From Actibacterium mucosum KCTC 23349 (lineage in GTDB: Bacteria > Pseudomonadota > Alphaproteobacteria > Rhodobacterales > Rhodobacteraceae), in NCBI RefSeq assembly GCF_000647975.1, contig NZ_JFKE01000008.1, positions 46,631 through 110,630 on the forward strand: a stretch of DNA of 64,000 nucleotides, in the 5' to 3' direction. Position numbers and translations under genes: made by a program. This document shows, piece by piece, positions 17,566 through 26,277 of the stretch; the first letter of the stretch is position 1, and every line of letters begins with the position of its first letter. The notes below the pieces were generated by a model, which worked only from the letters and a program-made list of their open reading frames with translations, was not told the origin of the DNA and ran no database searches.

Positions 17566-18516
17566 ATGAAGAAACTTACCACCAGCCTGGCCGCGATTGC
17601 GGTTGTCCTGGGCGCCGGGGCCGCTTCGGCGGATGGCATCAAGATCGGCGTGGCGAACCTGTTCTATGGCGCGCCGTATTTCGCCGGCATGGATGTGGCC
17701 GTGCATGAAGAGGCCGAGGCCTATTCGAATGTCGAGGTGATCTCGACCGATGCCGGGTTTGACGCCGCCAAGATGGCCGCCGATATTGACGACCTGATCG
17801 CCAAGGGCGTGGACGGTCTGATCATCAGCGCCGGCCCAACCGAAACCATCCCCAGCGCCCTGATCGCCATCGAAGAGGCGGGCATTCCCGTCGTGTTCGT
17901 GGACCGTCTGTGGAAGAACACCAACCTGGAGACCCCGTGGAACTGGGTTGGCGCCGAAAACGACGTGATGGGCCGCGTAATCGGCGACCATATGGAGGAC
18001 CACCTGGGCGGCACGGGCCATATCCTTGTGATCAAGGGCGGCCCGGCGGATAACTCGATCGGCATCGCGCGGACCGAGGCGTTTACCGAGGCGCTGAGCA
18101 GCAGCCCCGACATGAAGATCACCGTGGCGCCGGGTTTCGGCGGCTGGGGTGTTGATGGCGGGTACAAGGTGATGTCGGACATGCTGGCGCAGCATGCCGA
18201 TCTGGCCGGTGTGTTCTGCGAAAACGACTCGATGTGTCTGGGCGCGCAAAAGGCCGCCGACGATGCGGGCCGGTCGGGCGAGATGGTGTTCGGCGCCTCG
18301 GATGCGGGCAAGGATACGCTGCGCGAGATGATGCGCGACGGTTCGAACTTCATTGCTACTGCGGTGAATGACAGCGACCAGATCGGCCGCACCGGGTTCC
18401 ATCACCTGATGGGGATGCTGGCCGGCGCCGAACTGCCGAATATCACGCCGCTTTATTCGGGTCTGGTGCTGAAAGACGAGGCTTATAAGCGCTACGACCC
18501 CAACAAGGTGTTCTGA
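17566..18516 (+). CDS. Sugar ABC transporter periplasmic binding protein, RbsB-type
   Basis: Periplasmic type I binding protein, 316 residues. A Sec signal (MKKLTTSLAAIAVVLGAGAASA) is followed by a mature start IKIGVANLFYGAPYFAGMD. The sugar-fold segments VDGLIISAGPTETIPSAL and FCENDSMCLGAQKAA are present. I place the start at 17566 because GGGAGG is seven bases ahead; ATG 17563 is also possible. The position last in the operon, just before a terminator, is the usual place for abundant expression after mRNA processing. The exact sugar is not determinable. Confidence 0.9.
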   Translation: MKKLTTSLAAIAVVLGAGAASADGIKIGVANLFYGAPYFAGMDVAVHEEAEAYSNVEVISTDAGFDAAKMAADIDDLIAKGVDGLIISAGPTETIPSALIAIEEAGIPVVFVDRLWKNTNLETPWNWVGAENDVMGRVIGDHMEDHLGGTGHILVIKGGPADNSIGIARTEAFTEALSSSPDMKITVAPGFGGWGVDGGYKVMSDMLAQHADLAGVFCENDSMCLGAQKAADDAGRSGEMVFGASDAGKDTLREMMRDGSNFIATAVNDSDQIGRTGFHHLMGMLAGAELPNITPLYSGLVLKDEAYKRYDPNKVF

Positions 18517-18537
18517 TCCCCAATCAGAGCTTCCCGG

Positions 18538-18570
18538 GGGCGTCCAGTGTTCTGCGCTGGGCGCCCTTTT
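18538..18570 (+). terminator. Intrinsic terminator of the ALDH-RbsABC operon
   Basis: GGGCGTCCAG pairs with CTGGGCGCCC (one G-T wobble) around a 9-nt loop, followed by TTTTCTCATTTT. It lies 22 bp after the binding-protein stop, between convergent genes. Confidence 0.8.
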
Positions 18571-18589
18571 CTCATTTTAGAGCAGGGGG

Positions 18590-19999
18590 TTACAGTTTGT
18601 AGGCGCGGCGGGCCAGGGTCACTGACAGGTCTTCGGCCAAACGCGCCGCCTGTGCCATCGTCAGCTGATGTTCGGCCACCATGCGGGCGAGGTGGCCAGC
18701 CGTCGCGCGGCGCCAGACATTGTGGCGCGCAGGGATCGACATCAGCGCACGCGTGTCATCCACGAACCCGGCCAGATTGGCGAAGCCTGCGGTTTCCACC
18801 ACCTGGTCGAAATAGCGTGCCATGCCTGCGGGGCTGTCAAAGAACCACCACGGCGCGCCCAGCCGCAGCACCGGGTAGGCGCCGGCCATCGGGGCAAGCT
18901 CGCGGGCATAGGTGGTTTCGTCCAGCGTAAAAAGCAGGATGCGCAGGTTCGGCGCGAACCCCAGTTGGTCCAGCAGCGGCTTCAGCGCGACGGTCCAGTT
19001 GGTGGCGGTCGGCATGTCGAACCCTTTGTCCAGCCCGTAGGTCGACTGGATCACCGGGGCGTGGTTGCGAGACGAGCCAGCGTGGATCTGCATGACCATG
19101 CCGTCTTCGGCGCTCATCCGGGCCATCTCGGTCAGCATTTGCGCGCGGAACCGGGCGGCCTGATCGGGCGTGGCGGTGCCGGACAGGGCGGCGTCCAGCA
19201 GCGTTTGGCAGGTGGCGGGGTCAAGGTTCGCGGTCTGCGCCGTGGCAAACCCGTGGTCCGTGGCAGTGGCGCCGTGGGCGGCAAAGACGGCACGCCGGTT
19301 GCGCAGGGCGGAAAGGTAGCCCGACCAGGTGGCGATATTTTCGCCGGTCAGGTCGGACAGTTTGCGGATGTCGGCGGCAAAGGCGACGTGATCGGGGTCG
19401 GTTACGGAATCCGGGCGGAAGGTTGGGATGATCCGGCCGGCAAAGGACGGGTCGGCGGCCAGCGCGGCGTGGCGGGCAAGGTCATCCACGGCACTGTCGG
19501 TCGTCGCCAGCAGTTCGATCCCCATGGTGGTGAACAGCGCGCGGGGTGTAAATTCGGGTCGGGCCAGCTGTGCATCGATATGGTCGAAAACACGATCGGC
19601 GCTGTTTTCGTTCAGCTCTTCGGTGACGCCGAGGTTTTCATACAGAGCGTGGTCAATCCAGCTGCGCGACGGGGTGCCAAGGAAGAGGTCGTAATGGGTG
19701 GCAAAGGTGCGAAACGCCGTGCGCGCATCCACGGCCGGTTCCCCCCCGGAAACGCCCAGCTGGTCATAGCTGAACCCCTGGCTGGCGAACATGCGCAGCA
19801 CGTAGTGGTCGGGGCGGATCAACAGCTCGGCCGGGTCGGGGAAGCGATAATCGGCTTCGAACCATTCGATCGGTACGTGACCATGCGGGCAGACCAGCGG
19901 TAAATCGACGATCCCGGCCAGCAGGTCGCGGGCAATGGCGCGGGTCTGCGGGTCGGCCGGTAACAACCGGTCGGGATGAAGCATGGGTTGCGATGTCAT
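18590..19999 (-). CDS. uxaC: Uronate isomerase (glucuronate/galacturonate isomerase)
   Basis: Amidohydrolase-superfamily isomerase, 469 residues, almost exactly the length of E. coli UxaC (470). Recognisable motifs are LVCPHGHVPIEWF (metal-binding HxH), RPDHYVLRMF, MQIHAGSSRNHAP and the late GFVDDTRALMSIPARHNVWRR. It interconverts D-glucuronate and D-fructuronate or D-galacturonate and D-tagaturonate in the cytoplasm. The start MTSQPML is preceded by GGGGA. It is divergent from a GntR gene, and the shared intergenic region carries a palindrome. The later hexuronate genes (uxuA/uxaB) are not in the window. Confidence 0.95.
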   Translation of the reverse strand: MTSQPMLHPDRLLPADPQTRAIARDLLAGIVDLPLVCPHGHVPIEWFEADYRFPDPAELLIRPDHYVLRMFASQGFSYDQLGVSGGEPAVDARTAFRTFATHYDLFLGTPSRSWIDHALYENLGVTEELNENSADRVFDHIDAQLARPEFTPRALFTTMGIELLATTDSAVDDLARHAALAADPSFAGRIIPTFRPDSVTDPDHVAFAADIRKLSDLTGENIATWSGYLSALRNRRAVFAAHGATATDHGFATAQTANLDPATCQTLLDAALSGTATPDQAARFRAQMLTEMARMSAEDGMVMQIHAGSSRNHAPVIQSTYGLDKGFDMPTATNWTVALKPLLDQLGFAPNLRILLFTLDETTYARELAPMAGAYPVLRLGAPWWFFDSPAGMARYFDQVVETAGFANLAGFVDDTRALMSIPARHNVWRRATAGHLARMVAEHQLTMAQAARLAEDLSVTLARRAYKL

Positions 20000-20034
20000 G
20001 TGGAGGTCCCCGTTTTTTCCGCTGCCTGACACTA

Positions 20035-20048
20035 ACTTGCTGACAAGT
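20035..20048. promoter_or_regulatory. Candidate GntR operator ACTTG-N4-CAAGT
   Basis: A perfect 5-bp inverted repeat with a 4-nt spacer, in the 153-bp region between divergent uxaC and the GntR regulator gene, 36 bp upstream of the uxaC start. FadR-subfamily GntR proteins commonly bind short palindromes of this size. Assignment is by position. Confidence 0.45.
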
Positions 20049-20152
20049 AAACAAAGTACAATGAAAAAAATTCAATTCTTTCGGTTGGTTGGCGCCCTCT
20101 GGCATGGTGTAGTGCTGTTTAACCTCAGACGTGGGCAGCGGGCAGGACAAGT

Positions 20153-20905
20153 ATGGTTTCAGGGCGGCACAAGCAGAACTTTGATCCCGCGCTATGCGAA
20201 GCGTTCGACGTGGATACCATTCCGCGTGGGCAGTCCGTTGCCTCGGCCATGGCAGCGGCGCTGCGGGATCATATCCTGTTTGCCCGGTTGCGCCCGCACG
20301 ACACTTTGCCGGAAATGTCGATGGCGCAGGCCTTTGGCGTGGGGCGGTCCCACGCGCGTGAGGCGCTGCGCCTGCTGGAGGATCAAAAGCTGGTCCGCAG
20401 GGTGCCGCAATCGGGCAATTACGTCACGCCGATCTCGTCCAAGCTGGTGCACGAAGGGGCCTTTATGCGGCAAGCTGTGGAAGAGGCGAATGTGCGACGG
20501 GTCTCGGGCCTTGTGTCCGCGGAAGACGCCGCGCGGCTGTCTGACCTGATTGATGCACAACAGGCTGCGGCGGACAAGGCCAACCGGCGCGAGTTTCACA
20601 CGTTGGACGAGGCGTTTCACAAGGCGCTGTTCCAGATCGGCGGGCGGGCGCATGCGTGGGACTATCTGCAGCCTGCCAAGTTGCATGTGGACCGGGCGCG
20701 GATTGCGACGCTGGGGCTTGGCTCTTCGCCGGACCGCGCCATTGCCGAGCATCGCGCGATCCTGTCTGCCCTTGTCGAGGGGGACACAAAGGCGGCGGTG
20801 GCCGCGTTGGACGTGCATTTGCACCGGGTCGAGATTCTGTTGGAGCGCCTGACGGAGCTGGAACCAACCTATGTTGATCTGTGCGCAGACCTGAAACCCG
20901 GCTAG
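20153..20905 (+). CDS. GntR-family regulator, FadR/FCD subfamily (hexuronate-type)
   Basis: 250 residues: a winged helix (residues about 28-95, with MSMAQAFGVGRSHAREALRLL) and an FCD effector domain (residues 100-240). The FCD domain carries histidines (FHTLDEAFHKAL, AIAEHRAIL, DVHLHRVE) that normally bind a metal and a carboxylate ligand. UxuR and ExuR belong to this subfamily and respond to uronates. Divergence from uxaC supports hexuronate control. It converges on a sulfatase gene with a 4-bp overlap at the 3' ends. Confidence 0.88.
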   Translation: MVSGRHKQNFDPALCEAFDVDTIPRGQSVASAMAAALRDHILFARLRPHDTLPEMSMAQAFGVGRSHAREALRLLEDQKLVRRVPQSGNYVTPISSKLVHEGAFMRQAVEEANVRRVSGLVSAEDAARLSDLIDAQQAAADKANRREFHTLDEAFHKALFQIGGRAHAWDYLQPAKLHVDRARIATLGLGSSPDRAIAEHRAILSALVEGDTKAAVAALDVHLHRVEILLERLTELEPTYVDLCADLKPG

Positions 20906-22191
20906 GTGCTGGCGACGATCTGCGCGGGGTTCTCGGACGTCGGATCGGTCAGCGCCATGCCGGCAGGCCAGGTGAATGCAGGGTCCAGCAGCGGATCGGC
21001 TGTTTCTGTCCGCCACGCATCCAGTTGTGCCTTGAGGGCTGCCGCTTCCGCCGGTTGGTGATCGGGTGCAATCGGATTGGCCTCTAACGGGTCAGCGGCA
21101 AGGTCGTAGAAGGCGCTTTGCGCCGCGGGTTGTGTGGCGACCCCGTTTTGCACCAGCATGTCGCGCGGCGGCGAGGGGTCGATATTGGCCATGTGCCAAT
21201 GGTCGCCGCCGTGCAAGCGCTCGGTATATCGATAGCGGTCTGTCCGGATGGACCTGCCCACTTCGATCGAGGCATGGATATTGGTTTGGGCAAAGACATG
21301 CGTTCGAGAGGGCGTGGACAGCCCGAGGCCGGGAAGCAGATGCGCGCCGCAGCGTTCCGGCGTTTCAAGGTTAAGCAACGCGCAAATCGTGGGGAAGATA
21401 TCGGTCTGGCAGACCAGATCATCCTTGACGCTGCCGCCGTCCACACCCGGTGCGCGGACCATCAGCATCACGCCGGTGCCGTGATCGGTCAGGCGACCTT
21501 TCATCCCGGGCCATGCAATGCCGTGATCGGTGGTGATGATGACCATCGTGTTGTCCGACAGGCCGCGCGCGTCGAGCGTGGCGAGGATCTGACCAACGCC
21601 GCGATCCACCTCGGCCAGACCGGTATAAAACCGGGCCATGTCAGCGCGCATCGGGTCCGTGTCGGGGAAGGGTTCGGGCGGCCGCAGCCAGCGCGCATCG
21701 ATCCCGGCAGAGACCTCGGACAGATAAGGGCGGTGCGTGTCAAAGAAACCCACCGAGGCGAAGAAAGGCCGGTCAGACGGCGCGCGGGTCAACCATTTGG
21801 CGGCCGCTTCGGCAATCGCGAACGAATTCTGGCCAAGCTCGGTCTGAACATGCTCGTAGCCAAGGCTTTCGATCTCGGACGCGGCAACCTCGTGCTGCAC
21901 TCCGATCAGCGCGGTGTGATACCCGGTGGCGTGCAGGGCGTGTGACAGGTGCTGGCCCGGATCGGTCATGCGACTGCCACGATGAGCCAGCCCCCACATG
22001 CCCGACTGATGTGGATGGCAGCCGGTCATCAGGGCCACGCGGCTGGGCGAACAGGTGGGGGCCGCGCTGAATGCCCGGCGATAGGTCACGCCGGTTTCGG
22101 CAAAACGCTGCAGGTTCGGCGTTGGCGCCGGATAGCCATAGGCCGAGACATAGCGACCGGTATCGTGGGTGTGGATCAGCAGGATATTCAT
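20902..22191 (-). CDS. Sulfatase (formylglycine type), cytoplasmic
   Basis: Alkaline-phosphatase-superfamily sulfatase, 429 residues. The maturation motif is C47-S-P-S-R, followed by VALMTGCHP, the signature for conversion of Cys to formylglycine. Metal-site segments are LLIHTHDTGRY at the extreme N-terminus and MVIITTDHGIAWPG further on. There is no signal peptide: the fold begins at residue 2. It therefore acts in the cytoplasm on an imported sulfated substrate and needs a cytoplasmic formylglycine-generating or related enzyme from elsewhere. THD replaces the usual DD. It lies 9 bp after a second sulfatase in one operon. Confidence 0.88.
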   Translation of the reverse strand: MNILLIHTHDTGRYVSAYGYPAPTPNLQRFAETGVTYRRAFSAAPTCSPSRVALMTGCHPHQSGMWGLAHRGSRMTDPGQHLSHALHATGYHTALIGVQHEVAASEIESLGYEHVQTELGQNSFAIAEAAAKWLTRAPSDRPFFASVGFFDTHRPYLSEVSAGIDARWLRPPEPFPDTDPMRADMARFYTGLAEVDRGVGQILATLDARGLSDNTMVIITTDHGIAWPGMKGRLTDHGTGVMLMVRAPGVDGGSVKDDLVCQTDIFPTICALLNLETPERCGAHLLPGLGLSTPSRTHVFAQTNIHASIEVGRSIRTDRYRYTERLHGGDHWHMANIDPSPPRDMLVQNGVATQPAAQSAFYDLAADPLEANPIAPDHQPAEAAALKAQLDAWRTETADPLLDPAFTWPAGMALTDPTSENPAQIVAST

Positions 22192-22200
22192 GATCGGTCC

Positions 22201-23706
22201 TTAGGTCTGCGCGGATCTGGCAAAGCGGGCGTAAAGCTCGGCCGGCGCCTCGTTGGCGCGCAATTGGGTCAGGATGTGGGTCTGAAACCAGCCCTGACGC
22301 TCCGTGTCGTTCAGCGGGCGGGTCTGCAAAGGATCGGCCTGAATATCGAACAGCTGCGACGGCGCTTCGATATTGGCCAGGATGTTCGCGTCCTTGCGCG
22401 TCAACGGCACCTTCAGCACAGGTGTCCCGTTGGTGAACGAGAACTCGTTTACCAGCGTCGCCTGCGCCAGATCGCCCGGGTCAAAGAACGACGCCATGTT
22501 TGTCGGCATCAGCGTGTATTGGTAGAGCGGCGCGTCCCGGTCGTTTTCCGGGTACCAGAAATAGCTGTATTGCCCATCCGTGGCGTTCACCCCGCTGCCC
22601 CAATAGCCATAGATCGCGATGTCGCGGGCATTGCCGTTCTTTAGCGCATCCAAAAGCGAGACACCGTCGACATGTGGCGGAACAGCAGCATCGTGGAACT
22701 GCAGAAACGTGGGCATCAGGTCGATATTCTGGGTCAGGGCATCGCATGTGCCGCCATTGCGATCCGCCGTATCGGGATGGTGCATATAAAGCGGGATATG
22801 GGCGATTTCCTTGTAAAGCGGCATCTGCCCCTTGCCCCAATAATCATGCTCGCCCAGTAGAAAGCCATGATCCGTGGTCACAACCAGCGCGGTGTTGTCC
22901 CACAGGCCGTATTGGTCAAATGCATCCAGAACGCGGCCAAGCTGTGCATCGCACAGGCACAGAAGCGCGGCATAGTTGGCGCGCAGCTCGGCGATTTCGT
23001 CGTCGGTTTCGTTCACCGGTCCGTATTTCGGCCATTCCAGGATCGGGCCGTCATAGGGCGAATTGAACAGCCTGCGAAAGGCATCGGGCGCGTGGAACGG
23101 TTCGTGCGGGTCAAAGGTTTCGATCTGCAGGAACCAGTTGTCCGCCGCGTGGTTTGTTTCAAGGAAGTCCAACCCGGCCTGGAAACACTGCACCGACGGG
23201 AATTGTGTGTCGTCGGTCACCTGCGCGCGGTTGGTGACATAAGCCAACCGCGGGGCGAAGGCGTCGAACGATTGCAGGTGCATCCGGTGATGCGTCTGGC
23301 GGATCTTTTCCATGTCTGGTGACACGTCGGCCTTCCACGGATCACGCTCTTGGCCGCGAAAGAACTCGAAGCTGGAATACTGCGTGTGATAGGTCGCGCC
23401 ACCTTCTTCGAAATAGTGGTAGTGATCTGTGCTAAGGTGCGTGTGGATGCCGTGTGAATTCAGAATCGCAGGGAAGGCGTTGTCGAAGGGCTCCAAAGGG
23501 CCCCAGCCGCGATGCAGAAAGTTCAACCGACCCGTCATGATGTCCCGGCGTGCTGGCATGCAGGGCATGGAACCGACGAAATGGTTGGTGAAGGAAACAC
23601 TGCGTGCGGTCAGCCGGTCGAAGTTTGGCGTAGGTATTCCCAGCGTTTCAGCATTTTGCAGAAAGTGGCGATTCAGCGAATCGAACAATAGGAATACAGT
23701 TTTCAT
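22201..23706 (-). CDS. Sulfatase (formylglycine type), second copy, cytoplasmic
   Basis: 501-residue sulfatase. C49-M-P-A-R followed by RDIMTGR is the formylglycine motif (CxPxR). FDSLNRHFL at the N-terminus and VVTTDHGFLLGEHDYWGKGQ later form the metal and substrate site. Like its neighbour it has no leader peptide. The two proteins are not close paralogues: motif contexts and lengths differ, so they probably remove different sulfate groups. It is divergent from an ABC importer operon starting 174 bp away, the likely source of its substrate. Confidence 0.88.
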   Translation of the reverse strand: MKTVFLLFDSLNRHFLQNAETLGIPTPNFDRLTARSVSFTNHFVGSMPCMPARRDIMTGRLNFLHRGWGPLEPFDNAFPAILNSHGIHTHLSTDHYHYFEEGGATYHTQYSSFEFFRGQERDPWKADVSPDMEKIRQTHHRMHLQSFDAFAPRLAYVTNRAQVTDDTQFPSVQCFQAGLDFLETNHAADNWFLQIETFDPHEPFHAPDAFRRLFNSPYDGPILEWPKYGPVNETDDEIAELRANYAALLCLCDAQLGRVLDAFDQYGLWDNTALVVTTDHGFLLGEHDYWGKGQMPLYKEIAHIPLYMHHPDTADRNGGTCDALTQNIDLMPTFLQFHDAAVPPHVDGVSLLDALKNGNARDIAIYGYWGSGVNATDGQYSYFWYPENDRDAPLYQYTLMPTNMASFFDPGDLAQATLVNEFSFTNGTPVLKVPLTRKDANILANIEAPSQLFDIQADPLQTRPLNDTERQGWFQTHILTQLRANEAPAELYARFARSAQT

Positions 23707-23879
23707 GGGTAGGTTGGATCCATATGAAGTGCGATCTGGGAACCCTTATTTAGCAGGGAGTTTCATTGACAGGCAAGAAAACTGATACACGATTGATTTA
23801 CCCCGTGGCAAGTGCTATCGAGGTGACAGCGAAGCCGGGAAGAGGAGCGCCCGGCACGTGATTCCAAGGGAGGAGAACA

Positions 23880-25142
23880 ATGTCTTCAATCAAACTTTCG
23901 GCGACAACCAAGACGGCCATCGCGGCCGCCGCGGTCGCTTTTGCGGGGCCGGTTTCGGCCGCCGAGCTGACGTTCATCTGCTATAACAACAACGTTGAAT
24001 GCGAGACTTTTGAAGAGCTTGCCAAAGGCTGGACCGCGGAAACCGGTCACACGCTGGACATGGAAGTGGTGGCCTATCAGGTGATCCGCGAACAACTGCT
24101 GACGCAGGTGGAAGGCGGCCAGTCGCCCGATCTGTTCCGCATCACCGACGTGGGTGGTTTCGCACCCTACCTGCTGGATTTGTCGCCCTATATTGACCGC
24201 GCTTATTGGGAAGAAAACTATTCCAACGTGCTGGGCCGGGCGACGATGGTGACCGGTGACAATGGCATTTATCACTGGCCAACGCTTCTTTCGATGACAG
24301 GCCCGTTTGTAAACCTGACAATGTTCGAGGATGCCGGCGTGGACCTGCCGGGTGACGGCGCGACCTGGGAAGACTGGGCCGAGGCGCTGCGCACCGTGAA
24401 GGACGAACTGGGCCTGACCGCTGGCCTGTGCATGGACCGCACCACCCACCGCTGGGCCGGTCCGGCGATTTCCTATGGCGCGGCGCTGCAGGAAAATGGC
24501 GAGCCGATCCTGGTGGATGACGGGTTCCGCGCGTTCTCGGAACTGTTCGTGGGCTGGCATGCCGAGGGGCTGATGCCGCAGGAAGGCTGGCCGGCAGGTG
24601 CAGGTACCCAGTACCGCAACTGCGCCCCGCAATTCCTGGATGGCACGGTGGCCATGCACCAGTCGGGATCGTGGATGATCGGCAACTATGCCGAGAACAT
24701 CACCGATTTCGAATGGGCCGCTGTTCCGGCGCCTTGTGGCCCGGCGGGCTGCGGTGCGATTCCGGGCGGCGCGTCGCTGGCTGGTTACAAGGGTAGCGAG
24801 CATCCCGAAGCCGTTGCGTCGTTCATCGACTACATGGCGCGGGAAGAGAATGCCGAGGCCATCGCCATCGCCACCAGCTCGATCTCGGGCCACCAGGGTC
24901 TGCAAAAGACCGGTGTCGACTATTCCAGCCTTGACCCCAAAATTGGTCAGGCTTTGTCGGTTTTCTCGGGCAATGCTGCGGGCGCACCCGAAGCGGCCTG
25001 GTGGCTGTCGGCCTATCCGCAGAACTTTGCCATCTACGGCATCGTGCCGGATTACCTGACCCAGGCGATCAATGGCGAAATCTCGCTGGATGATGCGCTG
25101 GCCGCGATCGATGCAGACGTTAAGGCCAAAGCGGCCGAGTAA
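23880..25142 (+). CDS. ABC transporter extracellular sugar-binding protein (MalE/UgpB-type)
   Basis: Type II periplasmic binding protein, 420 residues. The N-terminal signal runs to about residue 27 (AFAGPVSAAE). The mature part has FICYNNNVECETFEELAKGW and LTQVEGGQSPDLFRI, as in CUT1 oligosaccharide-binding proteins. Several Cys residues (CYNNNVEC, CAPQF, CGPAGCGA) are more than usual and could form disulfides. GGGAGGAGAACA precedes the ATG. It heads an operon with two permeases and one ATPase, divergent from the two sulfatases. A sulfated mono- or oligosaccharide is the best-guess ligand. Confidence 0.9.
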   Translation: MSSIKLSATTKTAIAAAAVAFAGPVSAAELTFICYNNNVECETFEELAKGWTAETGHTLDMEVVAYQVIREQLLTQVEGGQSPDLFRITDVGGFAPYLLDLSPYIDRAYWEENYSNVLGRATMVTGDNGIYHWPTLLSMTGPFVNLTMFEDAGVDLPGDGATWEDWAEALRTVKDELGLTAGLCMDRTTHRWAGPAISYGAALQENGEPILVDDGFRAFSELFVGWHAEGLMPQEGWPAGAGTQYRNCAPQFLDGTVAMHQSGSWMIGNYAENITDFEWAAVPAPCGPAGCGAIPGGASLAGYKGSEHPEAVASFIDYMAREENAEAIAIATSSISGHQGLQKTGVDYSSLDPKIGQALSVFSGNAAGAPEAAWWLSAYPQNFAIYGIVPDYLTQAINGEISLDDALAAIDADVKAKAAE

Positions 25143-25236
25143 TCCGCCGCAGCCTTTTGCCTGAACGCATGGGATGGGGCCGCCCTGTCGGCCCCATCCC
25201 CCCAAAACACAACAATTCAAAAGAAAGTTCGGAAAC

Positions 25237-26277
25237 GTGGCGAACCTGAATATCTTGTTCGTGGCTGTGGCTTATCTGGTGATCGGGTATCTTGTAACCC
25301 ACAGCCATCGAAGCCCCACAGCGCGCTTCATGTCTGCGGTCGGCTGGCCGATCGAAGTGGCCCAGCGGATGACCGGAGACCGGCACCTGCCATACCTGTT
25401 CTTGTTGCCTAACATGTTGATCTTCGGCCTTTATACCTTTGCGCCGCTGTTCATGAATGTGGGCTTTTCGCTGACGGACGGGCAGTTTTTCAGCTTTGCC
25501 ACGCGCGAGTTTTCGGGCCTCGACAACTATTACCGCATCTTCTCGGACATCCAGATCGACACCGGTGATCTGAACGTTGAAGACGACAAGTTCTATGCCG
25601 CGCTGGGCTTTACCTTCACCTTCGTGATCTTCCAGGTGCCGATCATGGTTCTGGTGGCGATGTTCACCGCCGTGGTGCTGAACCGCGACATCATCGCGCG
25701 CGGGTTCTGGCGGGCGGTGTTCTTTTACCCGGTCATGCTGAGCCCCGTTGTGGTAGGGTTCCTGTGGCAGCTGATCCTGAAACGCCAGGGCGTGCTGAGC
25801 CAGGTCCTGATGGGGTGGGGCTGGATCGAAGAGCCGATCCAATGGCTGACCGATCCCAGCTGGACGATGTTCTGGTCGATCCTTGTGTACACATGGGCGC
25901 ATCTTGGGTTCTACATGCTGATCCTGCTGGCGGGCCTGCAATCGATCCCCGGCGACCTTTACGAGGCGGCCGAGATGGACGGCACACCGGCCCCGCGCGT
26001 ATTCCGTCGCATCACGCTGCCGTTGCTGTTGCCGATCCTTCTGGTGGTGACCGTGCTGTCGCTGATCAAGGCGTTCCAGGCGTTTGAAGAGCTGCTGGCG
26101 ATGGAGGTCGGCTGGATCTCGATCGTACGCTACATCTTTGAAACCTCGGGCCTGCAAGGGTTCCGGTACGAGTTCGGCCTTGGCATTGCAGCCGCCGCTT
26201 CGCTGACCGTGGCGCTGATCCTGATCGTGCTGTCCATGTTCCAATTCTATCTGACCCGCCGGGAGACCAAACTATGA
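25237..26277 (+). CDS. Sugar ABC transporter permease (MalF/UgpA-type)
   Basis: CUT1-family permease, 346 residues. Six membrane segments are visible after an N-terminal extra hydrophobic stretch (ILFVAVAYLVIGYLV). The coupling motif is LYEAAEMDGTPAPRVFRRITLPLL (read in parts), the EAA loop. The frame is open from 25174 without a good ATG; I chose GTG 25237, preceded by GGAAAC, so the first ~20 residues are uncertain. It ends in an ATGATGA overlap with the second permease. Confidence 0.88.
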   Translation: MANLNILFVAVAYLVIGYLVTHSHRSPTARFMSAVGWPIEVAQRMTGDRHLPYLFLLPNMLIFGLYTFAPLFMNVGFSLTDGQFFSFATREFSGLDNYYRIFSDIQIDTGDLNVEDDKFYAALGFTFTFVIFQVPIMVLVAMFTAVVLNRDIIARGFWRAVFFYPVMLSPVVVGFLWQLILKRQGVLSQVLMGWGWIEEPIQWLTDPSWTMFWSILVYTWAHLGFYMLILLAGLQSIPGDLYEAAEMDGTPAPRVFRRITLPLLLPILLVVTVLSLIKAFQAFEELLAMEVGWISIVRYIFETSGLQGFRYEFGLGIAAAASLTVALILIVLSMFQFYLTRRETKL